From: Streptomyces sp. NBC_01288
GTDB taxonomy: Bacteria; Actinomycetota; Actinomycetes; Streptomycetales; Streptomycetaceae
DNA length: 64,000 nucleotides
Assembly: GCF_035982055.1 (NCBI RefSeq)
Contig: NZ_CP108427.1
Location: 6,695,001 to 6,759,000, forward strand
Direction of reading: 5' to 3'
Positions 41,308 to 52,891 of this stretch are shown here, piece after piece. Below the pieces are notes generated by a model. That model searched no databases. It had not been told where the DNA came from and saw only the letters and a list, made by a program, of their open reading frames with translations. Positions within the stretch are counted from its first letter, which is position 1. Every line of letters starts with the position of its first letter. Both the position numbers and the translations under genes were made by a program.

Positions 41308-43323
41308 GTGACTGCCGTCACTGACCAGGACCACACGGACGAGATGGACCACGTCACGCACGCCGGGGACGCGGTCGCCGCCCAGGACGAGCACCCCGAG
41401 AACGCCTCACCCGTAGAGGGCGATTCCGAGGCGACTCCCGCGAACGGCCTCCCTGTAGAGGCCGCGGAGGAGACGGGTGCCCCGGAGGACGCCGACGACC
41501 ACGCGCGTGTGCGGGCCGACGCCGACACCTCGGGTCGTACGGAGTCCAAGGCGTCCGCGGACCCGACGGACCCCGAGGAATCGACCGGCTCCTGGGACGA
41601 CGGGCTGATCGCGCGGCGGGTCAACGAGACCACCGCCGCGCAGCAGGCCGCCGCCGTGGAGATCAGGGCCTCCCGCGCGCAGGCCGCGCACAGCGCGCAC
41701 GCCGCGCAGGCCGCGCACGTCCCGGCCCCGTTGGCGTACGACGGGCCGCTACGGTCCCGTCTCGACGCGCTGCGCGAACTCGTGGGGCTCTCCCGCACCC
41801 GGCTCGACAGCGGCACCCTCGCGGAGGCGGGGCGGGTGCTCGACGAGGCCGCCGCGCGACGCAGGCTCTCCGGGCAGCACACCGTTGTCGCCATCGCGGG
41901 CGCCACCGGCAGCGGCAAGTCGCAGCTCTTCAACGCGCTCGCCGGAGTGGCCATTTCGGAGACGGGCGTACGACGGCCCACCACCGCCGCGCCCATCGCG
42001 TGCAGTTGGAGCGACGGCGCGGCCACCCTCATCGACCGGCTCGGCATCCCGGGACGGCTGCGCCGACGCCCCCTCCAGAGCGCCGAGATGGAGGCCCAGT
42101 TGCGCGGCCTCGTCCTGGTGGACCTGCCCGACCACGACTCGGCGGCCGTCGCGCACCGCGAACAGGTGGACCGGGTGCTCGCGCTCGTGGACGCGGTCAT
42201 CTGGGTCGTCGACCCGGAGAAGTACGCCGACGCGATCCTCCATGAGCGCTATCTGCGGCCGATGGCGGGCCACGCGGAGGTCATGTTCGTCGTCCTCAAC
42301 CAGATCGACCGCCTCCCCGGAGAAGCCGCCGACCAGGTCCTCGACGACCTGCGGCGACTCCTGGACGAGGACGGGATCGCCCTGGGGGAGTACGGCGAAC
42401 CCGGCGCGACCGTGCTCTCCCTGTCCGCGCTCACCGGGGACGGCATCCCCGAACTGCGCGAGGTTCTCGGCCAGTTCGTGGGGGACCGCGGGGCCGCGGC
42501 ACGGCGGATCTCGGCCGATGTGGACGCCGCCGCGTGGCGACTGCGGCCCGTCTACGCCACCGGGCGGCGCACCGGGCTCAGCGAGGAGGCGCGGGACGAG
42601 TTCGCCGCGCGGCTCGCGGACTCGGTGGGCGCCACCGCGGCGGGCGAGGCCGCCGAACGCGCCTGGCTGCGCAACGCCAACCGCGCCTGCGGCACACCCT
42701 GGCTGCGGCTGTGGCGCTGGTACAACGACCGGCGCGAACCCACCACCGGCCGACTGCCGATCAGCGCGCAGGCGGACGAGGAGGCCACGGCACGCCAACG
42801 CGTCGAACAGGCGGTCCGTACGGTCGCCGACCGGGCCTCCGGCGGGCTCCCGGCGCCGTGGGCGCAGGCGGTGCGCGAGGCGGCCGTACGCGGGTCCCAG
42901 GGGTTGCCCGAGGCGCTGGACGAGTTGGCGGCGCGGGCCGGGCTGCCTGTGGGGCGGCCGCCGCGGCCGGGCTGGTGGCCGGCGGCGGTCCTCGCGCAGG
43001 CGTCCATGACGATCCTCCAAGTCGTCGGCGGGCTCTGGCTGGTGGGCCAGATCATCGGCTTCATGGCACCGAACCTGGGCGTGCCGGTGCTGCTGATGGT
43101 GGCCGGCATCATCGGCGGCCCGCTCGTCGAGTGGAGCTGTCGGATGGCGGCCCGCGGCCCCGCCCGTCGCTACGGCCTCGACGCGGAACGCCGATTGAGG
43201 GAGGCGGCGGCGGGATGCGGACGGGCGCGGGTGCTCGACCCGCTGGCCGCGGAGCTGCTGCGGTACCGGGAGGTGCGGGAGCAGTACGCGCGGGTCACGG
43301 GGGCGGGCATCGGGGCCGGGTGA
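41308..43323 (+). CDS. dynB: Membrane-anchored dynamin-like GTPase DynB
   Basis: A 671-residue GTPase. Residues 1-130 are acidic and low complexity; an Ala/Gln/His coil follows (AAQQAAAVEIRASRAQAAHSA, about 110-130). G1 GATGSGKS lies near 198-205, G3 DLPDHDS near 271 and G4 NQIDRLP near 331. Two hydrophobic helices near 564-585 and 590-608, linked by a short turn, anchor it in the membrane as expected for DynB. It probably recruits DynA to the division site in aerial hyphae. GTG 41308 follows GGAGAGGTGACCG. The next gene, ssbB, is 176 bases away. Confidence 0.78.
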   Translation: MTAVTDQDHTDEMDHVTHAGDAVAAQDEHPENASPVEGDSEATPANGLPVEAAEETGAPEDADDHARVRADADTSGRTESKASADPTDPEESTGSWDDGLIARRVNETTAAQQAAAVEIRASRAQAAHSAHAAQAAHVPAPLAYDGPLRSRLDALRELVGLSRTRLDSGTLAEAGRVLDEAAARRRLSGQHTVVAIAGATGSGKSQLFNALAGVAISETGVRRPTTAAPIACSWSDGAATLIDRLGIPGRLRRRPLQSAEMEAQLRGLVLVDLPDHDSAAVAHREQVDRVLALVDAVIWVVDPEKYADAILHERYLRPMAGHAEVMFVVLNQIDRLPGEAADQVLDDLRRLLDEDGIALGEYGEPGATVLSLSALTGDGIPELREVLGQFVGDRGAAARRISADVDAAAWRLRPVYATGRRTGLSEEARDEFAARLADSVGATAAGEAAERAWLRNANRACGTPWLRLWRWYNDRREPTTGRLPISAQADEEATARQRVEQAVRTVADRASGGLPAPWAQAVREAAVRGSQGLPEALDELAARAGLPVGRPPRPGWWPAAVLAQASMTILQVVGGLWLVGQIIGFMAPNLGVPVLLMVAGIIGGPLVEWSCRMAARGPARRYGLDAERRLREAAAGCGRARVLDPLAAELLRYREVREQYARVTGAGIGAG

Positions 43324-43499
43324 ACCGAGGTCCGAACGTCGTTCCCTCGTGCGGGTGACGATGTTTTCCACAGGTGGGCGGTGGTCCACAGCGATCGGCG
43401 GGCCCGGCTCGGCGGAGGCAGTCTGACCGCAGCCGTACGGGACGGGCCCGTACGCGTTTCAGCTCGGCCCCGCGGGGCCGGGTCAGGGAGGGACGAGCG

Positions 43500-44024
43500 A
43501 TGAACGACACCACGATCTGCGCGGTCGGGAATGTGGCGACCCAGCCGATGTACCGGGACCTGCCGGCGGGACCGTCGGCCCGGTTCCGGCTGGCGGTGAC
43601 CGCGCGCTACTTCGACCGCGAGAAGAGCGTGTGGACGGACGGACACACCAGCTTCTTCACGGTGTGGGCCAACCGCCAACTGGCCACGAACGTGGCGGCG
43701 TCGCTGTCGGTCGGCGACCCCGTCGTCGTCCAGGGCCGGCTGAAGGTGCGGACGGAAGTGCGCGAGGGGCAGTCGAACCGGGCCTCGGCGGACATCGACG
43801 CCGTCGCCATCGGCCACGACCTGGCGCGCGGCACCTCGGCCTTCCGCCGGGCCAACAGGCAGGAGTCGGCGGCCTCTCCGCCCCGTCCCGAGCCCAACTG
43901 GGAGACACCGGCGGGGGATTCGGACGATGCGACCGACTCGACCGCCGATTCCGTCGAGGACGCTGTCTCCGTCGACGGGCGGCTTCCCGATCAACAGCTC
44001 GCGGACAGCCTCGTGGTGACGTGA
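43500..44024 (+). CDS. ssbB: Single-stranded DNA-binding protein SsbB
   Basis: A 174-residue OB-fold SSB. Residues 1-110 carry the family segments ICAVGNVATQP, FRLAVTARYFD, SFFTVWANRQLATN and GDPVVVQGRLKVRTE. The C-terminus (DQQLADSLVVT) lacks the acidic DDDxPF tip used to recruit repair partners, as in the paralogue SsbB of S. coelicolor, which is needed for chromosome segregation in sporulation. GGGAGGGACGAGCG precedes ATG 43500. It is not next to rpsF/rpsR, unlike the essential SsbA gene. The neighbouring dynamins also act in sporulation. Confidence 0.9.
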   Translation: MNDTTICAVGNVATQPMYRDLPAGPSARFRLAVTARYFDREKSVWTDGHTSFFTVWANRQLATNVAASLSVGDPVVVQGRLKVRTEVREGQSNRASADIDAVAIGHDLARGTSAFRRANRQESAASPPRPEPNWETPAGDSDDATDSTADSVEDAVSVDGRLPDQQLADSLVVT

Positions 44025-44056
44025 TGTCAGCGAATGCCCCCGGCTGATCGAACTGC

Positions 44057-44158
44057 GGCTTATCGATGAATGCGCTCCGAAAGACCCGGTGGATTTGTCG
44101 ATAAGCCCTGCTCGCAGGCGATCTTGGGGATAACGATTCCGAGTCGGATCGGTTATCC
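44057..44158. promoter_or_regulatory. Cluster of inverted repeats with TTATC/GATAA half-sites
   Basis: GGCTTATCGA (44057-44066) pairs with TCGATAAGCC (44098-44107), and GGATAAC (44128-44134) with GTTATCC (44152-44158); a smaller dyad TCCGAGTCGGA sits between the latter. The four half-sites share TTATC. They lie in the 270-base spacer between ssbB and the thioester surface protein and may be an operator array for the latter or part of the ssbB 3' end. The rest of the spacer shows nothing else. Confidence 0.45.
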
Positions 44159-44294
44159 GATGACCCGACTGGAGAAGGCGGTGCGCCCGCGTCCCTAGGA
44201 TGCCGGGCATAGCTCGGGCACAGTTCCCGGTGCTCTGATTCTGCTGGTGGGACCGCGCTCCCACGCCGACGGGTCCTGCTCGAAGGGGAATTCC

Positions 44295-45707
44295 GTGTCA
44301 CCTGCGTTGTCTGTGTTCTCCGCGCTGTCCCTGCGCGGCCGGGGCGCCGTGCGCTTCGTCGCCGCGACCTGGGCGTGCGGACTCGTCGCCGCCGGAGTGC
44401 TGGCCGGTGCCGGCCCGGCCGTCGCCGACGAGACACCGCAGACCCAGGGCGGGGCGACGGCGACGATAGGCGGGCTCAAGACGTACGGCACCGCCGTGAT
44501 CCACGGGGACACCGGCGACCAGCAGGTCTCCGCGGGCCTGTTCGAGATGTCCGTGGACGGCGGCGGCACCCTCCAGACGTACTGCGTCGATCTCCGCAAC
44601 CCCACCCAGCGGGACGCCAAGTACCACGAGACCGCGTGGAGCGGCACCTCGCTGGGCGCCAACAAGAGCGCGGGCAGGATCAGTTGGATCCTCCAGCACT
44701 CCTACCCGCAGGTGAACGACCTCGCGGCGCTCTCCGCGAAGGCCGGCACCAAGGGCCTGACCGAGAGCGACGCGGCGGCCGGTACCCAGGTGGCCATCTG
44801 GCGTTACTCGGACGGTGCCGACGTCGACGCGGTCGACCCGCAGGCGGAGAAGCTCGCGGACTACCTGGAGAAGAGCGCGCGGAACGTGGCGGAGCCGAAG
44901 GCCTCGCTGGCCCTCGACCCGCCCGCCGTGTCCGGTCACCCCGGTGAGCGGCTCGGCCCGGTGACCGTGCACACCAATGCGACCGCGGTGACGGTGACAC
45001 CGCCCGCGAACGCCGCCACGACCAAGGTCCGGATCGTCGACAAGGACGGCAAGGTCGTCACGTCGGCGGCGGACGGCAGCCAGGTCTTCTTCGACGTGCC
45101 CGAGGACGCGGGGGCCGGGTCCGCCGACCTGACCGTGCAGGCCTCCACCACCGTGCCGGTCGGCCGGGCCTTCACCTCCGAGAGCAGAAGCCAGACGCAG
45201 ATCCTCGCCGGTTCCAGCGAGTCGACGGTCGCCGCGGCCGCGAGCGCGAACTGGGCGGAGACCGGTGCGATACCGGCACTGTCGGCGCAGAAGAACTGTG
45301 CCGAGGGCGCGGTGGACATCACCGCGACCAATCAGGGCGACGCGACGTTCACCTTCGAGCTGATGGGCGTCGAGCACGGCATCGACGCCGGGAAGTCCGC
45401 GACGGTGACGGTCCCGCTCCAGGAGGACCAGGCGTACGACTTCACGATCACGGCGCCGAACGGTTACGAGAAGAGATTCACCGGGGTCCTCGACTGCCGG
45501 ACGCAGAGCGACGCGGGCGGTGCCGTGACGCAGACGCTCAGCGAACCGAGCCCCGCCACGGTGGGCGGCACCACCGTCGACACGAACCTCGCGGAGACGG
45601 GCGGCTCCGGCATCACCCCGATGATCACGGTCCTCGCCCTCGGCCTGGTCGGCATCGGCGCCACGACCCTGGTCCTGCTGCGGGACCGGAAGCCCGGCCA
45701 GGGCTGA
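44295..45707 (+). CDS. Thioester-domain (TQXA) surface protein with LAETG sortase signal
   Basis: A 470-residue exported protein. A signal peptide (about 1-39, ending PAVADE) precedes a thioester domain: Cys97 in TYCVD and Gln165 in TQVAIW are the pair that forms the internal Cys-Gln bond, which can attach covalently to host or neighbouring surfaces. Ig-like segments follow, then LAETG (432-436), a hydrophobic helix and a basic tail, the target of class E sortases. The mature protein should be linked to peptidoglycan. GTG 44295 follows GAAGGGGAATTCC. It is probably expressed on the aerial surface with the long chaplin, which uses the same sorting route. Confidence 0.85.
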   Translation: MSPALSVFSALSLRGRGAVRFVAATWACGLVAAGVLAGAGPAVADETPQTQGGATATIGGLKTYGTAVIHGDTGDQQVSAGLFEMSVDGGGTLQTYCVDLRNPTQRDAKYHETAWSGTSLGANKSAGRISWILQHSYPQVNDLAALSAKAGTKGLTESDAAAGTQVAIWRYSDGADVDAVDPQAEKLADYLEKSARNVAEPKASLALDPPAVSGHPGERLGPVTVHTNATAVTVTPPANAATTKVRIVDKDGKVVTSAADGSQVFFDVPEDAGAGSADLTVQASTTVPVGRAFTSESRSQTQILAGSSESTVAAAASANWAETGAIPALSAQKNCAEGAVDITATNQGDATFTFELMGVEHGIDAGKSATVTVPLQEDQAYDFTITAPNGYEKRFTGVLDCRTQSDAGGAVTQTLSEPSPATVGGTTVDTNLAETGGSGITPMITVLALGLVGIGATTLVLLRDRKPGQG

Positions 45708-45722
45708 CAGCCCGGGCCCGCC

Positions 45723-46080
45723 GTGACTCCCGGGGCGCGTGCACGCCCCGGCCTGGAGCTGTCGCCCGGTGTCCTCAGGGCGGCGGGCGTCGGGAGCCTG
45801 GCCCTCGGCGCCGTGGCGAGCCGGAGTGACTTCCTGCTGGTCGCGCGGGGGCGGAGGGTCCCGGCTGGGGAGGGCGAGCGGAGTTCTGCCCGTGCTCGCG
45901 CTCGCCGCGTGGCGGGCCTCCGTCAGGCGGCTTCCGGGGACGTGGGCCAGGCGGGTACGGCCGACGACCGTTCCGCCGATCGTCGTGGCGGTGTCCGGCG
46001 TCGCGTGGGGAGCGCAGGTCGACCTGATCGCGGACGAGCGGTACTACGTGCCCCGCCGCACGGACCCGGGGGCGGAATGA
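45723..46080 (+). pseudogene. Frameshifted small membrane protein gene
   Basis: From GTG 45723 one frame gives a basic start and a helix (VLRAAGVGSLALGAVA...DFLLVARG); near 45845-45880 the coding character moves to the +1 frame, which continues VLPVLALAAWRASVRRLPGTWARR, a second helix (VPPIVVAVSGVAWG) and DLIADERYYVPRR to the stop at 46080. Together they would make a two-helix protein of about 118 residues. Either a frameshift inactivated it or there is a sequencing error. Family not recognised. Confidence 0.4.
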
Positions 46081-46100
46081 CCGACATCGACCGAGGACGG

Positions 46101-46118
46101 TGAGCCCGCGCGGGCTCA
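46101..46118. repeat. 18-base perfect palindrome
   Basis: TGAGCCCGCGCGGGCTCA can fold into a tight hairpin just after the decayed membrane gene. It may act as its terminator; no T tract follows. Nothing else is seen up to the ettA start. Confidence 0.5.
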
Positions 46119-46280
46119 TCAGCGTCCCGACGACCCACAGCGACAGCCCATCCACCCGCCGTCACTCCCGAACCCCCAGCTCACAGCCCCCCGATCAAAC
46201 GGGTTACCACCCAAGCCGGGACCTCAGGCAAGATGGATACGTCTGCCCACTCCAGATTTCAAGCTGCCGGACGGTTTCTC

Positions 46281-47945
<1,665 letters not shown>

Positions 47946-47950
47946 TCTTC

Positions 47951-48364
47951 TTGCGCCACATCTACCGTTGCCCGCTGCGCTGGGCGGACATGGACGCGTA
48001 CGGCCACGTGAACAACGTGGTCTTCCTCCGCTACCTGGAGGAAGCCCGTATCGACTTCCTGTTCCGCCCGGAGAAGGACTTCCAGCAGGGGTCGGTGGTG
48101 TCGCGCCACGAGATCGACTACAAACGCCAGCTCGTCCACCGGCACACACCGGTGGACATCGAGCTGTGGATCACGGAGATCAGGGCGGCGTCCTTCACCA
48201 TCGCCTACGAGGTGAAGGACGGCGACCTGGTCTACGTCCGGGCCGCCACGGTCGTCGTCCCGTTCGACTTCGAGGCCCAGCGCCCGCGTCGGATCACCGC
48301 CGAGGAACGCGAGTTCCTTGAGGAATACCGGGACGACGCCGAGGACGAGGCCGTCGCCGCATGA
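47951..48364 (+). CDS. Hotdog-fold acyl-CoA thioesterase (4HBT)
   Basis: A 137-residue thioesterase of the 4-hydroxybenzoyl-CoA type. The active-site segment RWADMDAYGHVNNVVFLRYLEEAR near residues 11-34 includes the catalytic Asp and the helix start, read here as family-typical. It hydrolyses an acyl-CoA of unknown chain. TTG 47951 is five bases after the ettA stop, so the two are probably cotranscribed and coupled. Its stop overlaps the next ATG by four bases. Confidence 0.88.
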   Translation: MRHIYRCPLRWADMDAYGHVNNVVFLRYLEEARIDFLFRPEKDFQQGSVVSRHEIDYKRQLVHRHTPVDIELWITEIRAASFTIAYEVKDGDLVYVRAATVVVPFDFEAQRPRRITAEEREFLEEYRDDAEDEAVAA

Positions 48365-49029
48365 CGGTCCTCCACCTCGCCGACGAAGGGGAGGCGGCGG
48401 ATCTCGCGGCCTTCCTCGCCCGGCTGCTCCACTACGACCGCGGCGCCGCGGTCCGCCTCCAGGCGACCGGCACGGCGCTCGCCGTCTTCGGCCGTCCGCC
48501 GTCCTTCGAGGTCCTCGCCATCCGCGCGGTACGCCTCGCCAAGCCGTACGAGAACGGCCTCGACGTCACCCTCGACGTGACCGTCTCCGCCGGTGAATTC
48601 CTGGAGCTGCTCGACGAGTCGGCGGCCACGGCCGGGGTACCGGCCGCGGTGACCGGCCCGCCGTGGGCCGGGGTGCTGCCGCCGCGCGGCGGCTGGACCC
48701 CCGAGTCCGGCCTGCCGGGCCCACAGGCACTGCGCGGGATGATCGCGGCCGGAGTCGCCGAATTCCGCTCCCGCACCCAGGAGTTGACCGCCGAGACCCG
48801 TACGCGCACCGAACTCGACCGCATAGGACGGGAGATCTGGTCCCGCACGGTCGGCGAGACCTCGCTCCCGGTACGCGCCGTGCACGCGGCCCAGTCGCTC
48901 GGATTCCTCCGCCCCGGCGGGGAGTCCGGCCTCTTCTCGTCCGGCGCGTGGCTGCGGCTGCGCACCCCGTACGGCTCGATCGCCGTACGCAGGGCGGGAC
49001 TTGGGGCGCTCGGCGTCAGCGTGCGCTGA
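48361..49029 (+). CDS. Conserved hypothetical protein
   Basis: A 222-residue soluble protein translated from an ATG overlapping the thioesterase stop. No domain was recognised. It begins with LADEGEAADLAAFLARLLHYD, has an Ala/Gly-rich middle and ends with GSIAVRRAGLGALGVSV. There is no signal or membrane helix. By position it is the third gene of an ettA-thioesterase unit and may share their general function in translation or lipid handling, but nothing in the sequence shows it. It converges on the ABC ATPase gene six bases away. Confidence 0.75.
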   Translation: MTVLHLADEGEAADLAAFLARLLHYDRGAAVRLQATGTALAVFGRPPSFEVLAIRAVRLAKPYENGLDVTLDVTVSAGEFLELLDESAATAGVPAAVTGPPWAGVLPPRGGWTPESGLPGPQALRGMIAAGVAEFRSRTQELTAETRTRTELDRIGREIWSRTVGETSLPVRAVHAAQSLGFLRPGGESGLFSSGAWLRLRTPYGSIAVRRAGLGALGVSVR

Positions 49030-49035
49030 GCGCGG

Positions 49036-49992
<957 letters not shown>

Positions 49993-50033
49993 CGACGCTC
50001 TCCTCGGTCACAGCCGGCGGCTCGGCGAAAGCC

Positions 50034-50080
50034 TTCTTCACGAACACCTTGTCCATGAATGTCTTGTCCATGAACGTCTT
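50034..50080 (-). repeat. 15-base tandem repeat in ABC operon spacer
   Basis: On the minus strand, three to four 15-base units, two of them with a single difference, read in the frame after the permease stop as KTFMD, KTFMD, KVFVK, KAFAE. The frame runs into the ATPase gene out of register. It may be a coupled mini-ORF or a degenerating insertion. Confidence 0.55.
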
Positions 50081-50089
50081 CTCTACGGC

Positions 50090-52891
50090 TCACCGCGCGT
50101 CCCCCGCCCTCAACTCCCGTACCGATCCCCGCCGTCCGGACCACCACGCCTGCACCCCCGCGACCCCCACCGCCACCAGCAGCACCCCGATCGCCGGGAC
50201 GGCCAGTGACACCGGATCGATTCTCAACCTGGCCTCCCCGACCGGGTTCTGGGCCGACGCGAGAGCCACCGACGTCAGGTCCATGCCGGGGGCGAGCAGA
50301 CGGATCGTCGCCCAGCCGGTGAGCGTGCCGCCCGCCGCCGCCAACAGGGCCTGGGGCAGCGACTCCAGGACGAGCAGGCGGCGGCCCTGTGCTCGGGTGA
50401 GGCCCATCGTGCGGAGGCGGGCCAGGAGCGCGGCGCGTTCCGGCGCGGCGCGCAGCAGGGAGAGCAGCAGGGCCAGTACGGCGTACCCGGCGCCCGCCGC
50501 GACCGCCGCCGTGTAGATGTGCTCGGCGCCGGACTGGAGGGGCGAGTCGACGTACCGGGCGCGTTCCTCGGCCCGTACCGTCACACCGGCCGAGGCCCCG
50601 GCCGCCTTGCGCAGCGCGGCCCCGCTCACCCGGTCGCCGGTCACCAGCAGCGAACTCGGGCGGGCCGCCGTACCGGACAACCCGGTGCGGTCCACGACCA
50701 GGAAGTCGGCGCCGGACACGGCCGGGGTCATGTCCCGGACGAGCACGATCCGCACGGTGACCGCGCTGGTGTCCGGCAGCCGTACGAGGAAGGGGCGGGT
50801 GCCGTACGCCCTCGCCACGGAGGGGGAGGCGAGGGCCGGGAGGACGGTGCCCGAGCCCGAGGGGCGCTTCAACTGGCCCTCGGGGAAAGCTCCCAGGCCT
50901 GTGTGCCCCGCCAACTCCGCGTAGGCATCGGGGTTCACGCCCACCAGCGGGACCGCCTCCAGCCCGTCCAGCGGTTTCGCCTCGTCGGTGATGCTCACCT
51001 CGGCGAGTCCGTGCACCTCCGGCAATCGGCGTACCTCGCGGGGGAGTTGGCTCGGCAGGGGAGCGGTCGCGTCGAGGCGGGCGTCCGCGCCGACGGCGAG
51101 GAGTGCCGCGTGGTCGCGGGCGTCGCTCACGCCCGCGAGGACCGAACCGCCGAACGCGGCCGTGGTGAGCGCGGTGAGAAGGGCCAGCAGGGGCAGGACC
51201 GCGGAGACGGACGTACGGCCCGCCCGGGCCAGCGACAGATGGCCCACCGCGCCCCGCAGCCGGCTCGCCGGACGGGCCAGCCGGCGCAGCAGGAACGGAT
51301 ACACGCGCACCAGCACCAGCGCCGCGATCACGCCCACCAACACCGGTGCCAGCGACACCAGTTGGTCCCCCGCCGAGCCGGACGTGCCGCGTCTGCGCAG
51401 GGCCTCCACCGCGCCGGACGCCACCACCAGCAGGGTGAGTTCGGCGACCGTGCGGCGCCGGGACGGACGTACGGTCGTCACGTCCTCGCGGGGACCGTGG
51501 ACGCTGACGGCCCGGTGGGTGAGCGCGGCGCGCACGGGGAGGGCGGCGGACGCGGTGAGGGTGACCGCGAGGGCGGCCGCGACGGCGTAGCGGCGGCGGC
51601 CCTCCGGGACGGTCAGCAGCGCGGCCGTCAGGCCAACTGCCCCTGCCGGTACGGCGATCACGGCCGTCTCGGCGAGCAGGCGGCCGGTGAGGCCGCGCAG
51701 GGAGGCGCCGCGGGCGCGGAGCAGGGCGAGTTCGGTGCGGCGGCGGTCCGCGGTGAGGCCGCCCGCCATGAGCAGCACGACGACGGCGACCGTGCCGGTA
51801 CCGAAGGCCGCGACGGCGGTCAACGGGCGGATGCCGGACCGGAGTTGGCCGAAGGTGGCGAACACGTCGTCGAGGCCGGTGCTCAGGTCGGTGTCGGGGT
51901 CGGTGTAGGTGCGGGCCCGTTGGAGGCCCGGGCCCGATTCGAGTGCGGCGACGGCGGCCTTCAGGTTGTCCAGGTCGTGGGCGTGCAGGGCCGTCAGGTC
52001 GGGGGCCAGCTGCCAGTACGCGACCGGCTTCGCCGCTGTGCCGAGGAGGGCGGGGGCCGCGTCCTGGGCCAACAGCAGGGCGCCGAGCCAGTACTTCGGC
52101 TGGTCCGGCGTCGGCAGGACGACCAGGGTCGGGGTGCGCAGCACGGGCTGGGTCGACCAGTAGGCGCCGGCGGGGTCGCGCGGGGTGAGGATGCCGGTGA
52201 CGCGGACGGCGAGCGGGGCGCGTCCCTCGCCGGGTACGTGGATGACCGAACCCACCTTGATGTGCAGGCTCTTGGCGGTCGCGACGGTGACCGCGGCCTC
52301 GATCTCCGGGGTCTGCGCGGTGACTTGGCCGGAGGCGCGCGGGAACCGGCCCTCCCGTACCGTCGCGTGTCCGGCGAGGTCGCTCTGGGCGGCGGGGTAG
52401 ACGTGTGCGGGCAGCCCGTTCGGGCGCGGTATCCAGCTGTCCGGCACGGCAAGGTCCTCGGCGGGACGCACACCGTACGCGGACTGGTCGGGGTCGATGA
52501 CGAGCGGGCGGTCGACCGCGGTACGGACCTTGTCGTACTGCCTGCGGAGCTCGGCGGGGCGCAGGTCCGCCTCACGCTGTTGCTGCGGGAGCACGAAGTC
52601 GGGCTGTGGGCCGGAGAGTTGGACGGAGGTCCGGTCGGGGCCCGCCTCCCGCGCGGTGTGCCGCAGCCCGGCGTCCTCGTACCGGTCGAGGGCCCGCGGG
52701 AACGCGGCGGCCAGACACGCGGTCACCACGACGAGCAGCGCCAGCGCCCAGGCGGCACCGGGGGCGGAGCGCAGCCGGGTACGGACCCACGGGGCGGTCA
52801 CGGCGACACCGGAACCCTCGGCACCTCCGGGGCCCTCAACGCCCCCGGTATTCCCGGTACTTGTGGATCTCCCAGTCCCCATCTCACTCAC
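50090..52891 (-). CDS. Large FtsX/MacB-type ABC permease
   Basis: A 933-residue membrane protein with two FtsX-type permease domains separated by large extracytoplasmic regions. A helix near residues 47-65 is followed by a soluble domain; helix groups lie near 355-470 and 540-590, and a final group near 800-920 (VLLVAVGVAGVQAWW). It should form the channel with the ATPase at 49036 and the second permease. GTG 52891 overlaps the stop of the upstream permease by eight bases; an ATG at 52882 is an alternative start. The spacer to the ATPase holds a 15-base repeat. Confidence 0.85.
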   Translation of the reverse strand: MSEMGTGRSTSTGNTGGVEGPGGAEGSGVAVTAPWVRTRLRSAPGAAWALALLVVVTACLAAAFPRALDRYEDAGLRHTAREAGPDRTSVQLSGPQPDFVLPQQQREADLRPAELRRQYDKVRTAVDRPLVIDPDQSAYGVRPAEDLAVPDSWIPRPNGLPAHVYPAAQSDLAGHATVREGRFPRASGQVTAQTPEIEAAVTVATAKSLHIKVGSVIHVPGEGRAPLAVRVTGILTPRDPAGAYWSTQPVLRTPTLVVLPTPDQPKYWLGALLLAQDAAPALLGTAAKPVAYWQLAPDLTALHAHDLDNLKAAVAALESGPGLQRARTYTDPDTDLSTGLDDVFATFGQLRSGIRPLTAVAAFGTGTVAVVVLLMAGGLTADRRRTELALLRARGASLRGLTGRLLAETAVIAVPAGAVGLTAALLTVPEGRRRYAVAAALAVTLTASAALPVRAALTHRAVSVHGPREDVTTVRPSRRRTVAELTLLVVASGAVEALRRRGTSGSAGDQLVSLAPVLVGVIAALVLVRVYPFLLRRLARPASRLRGAVGHLSLARAGRTSVSAVLPLLALLTALTTAAFGGSVLAGVSDARDHAALLAVGADARLDATAPLPSQLPREVRRLPEVHGLAEVSITDEAKPLDGLEAVPLVGVNPDAYAELAGHTGLGAFPEGQLKRPSGSGTVLPALASPSVARAYGTRPFLVRLPDTSAVTVRIVLVRDMTPAVSGADFLVVDRTGLSGTAARPSSLLVTGDRVSGAALRKAAGASAGVTVRAEERARYVDSPLQSGAEHIYTAAVAAGAGYAVLALLLSLLRAAPERAALLARLRTMGLTRAQGRRLLVLESLPQALLAAAGGTLTGWATIRLLAPGMDLTSVALASAQNPVGEARLRIDPVSLAVPAIGVLLVAVGVAGVQAWWSGRRGSVRELRAGDAR

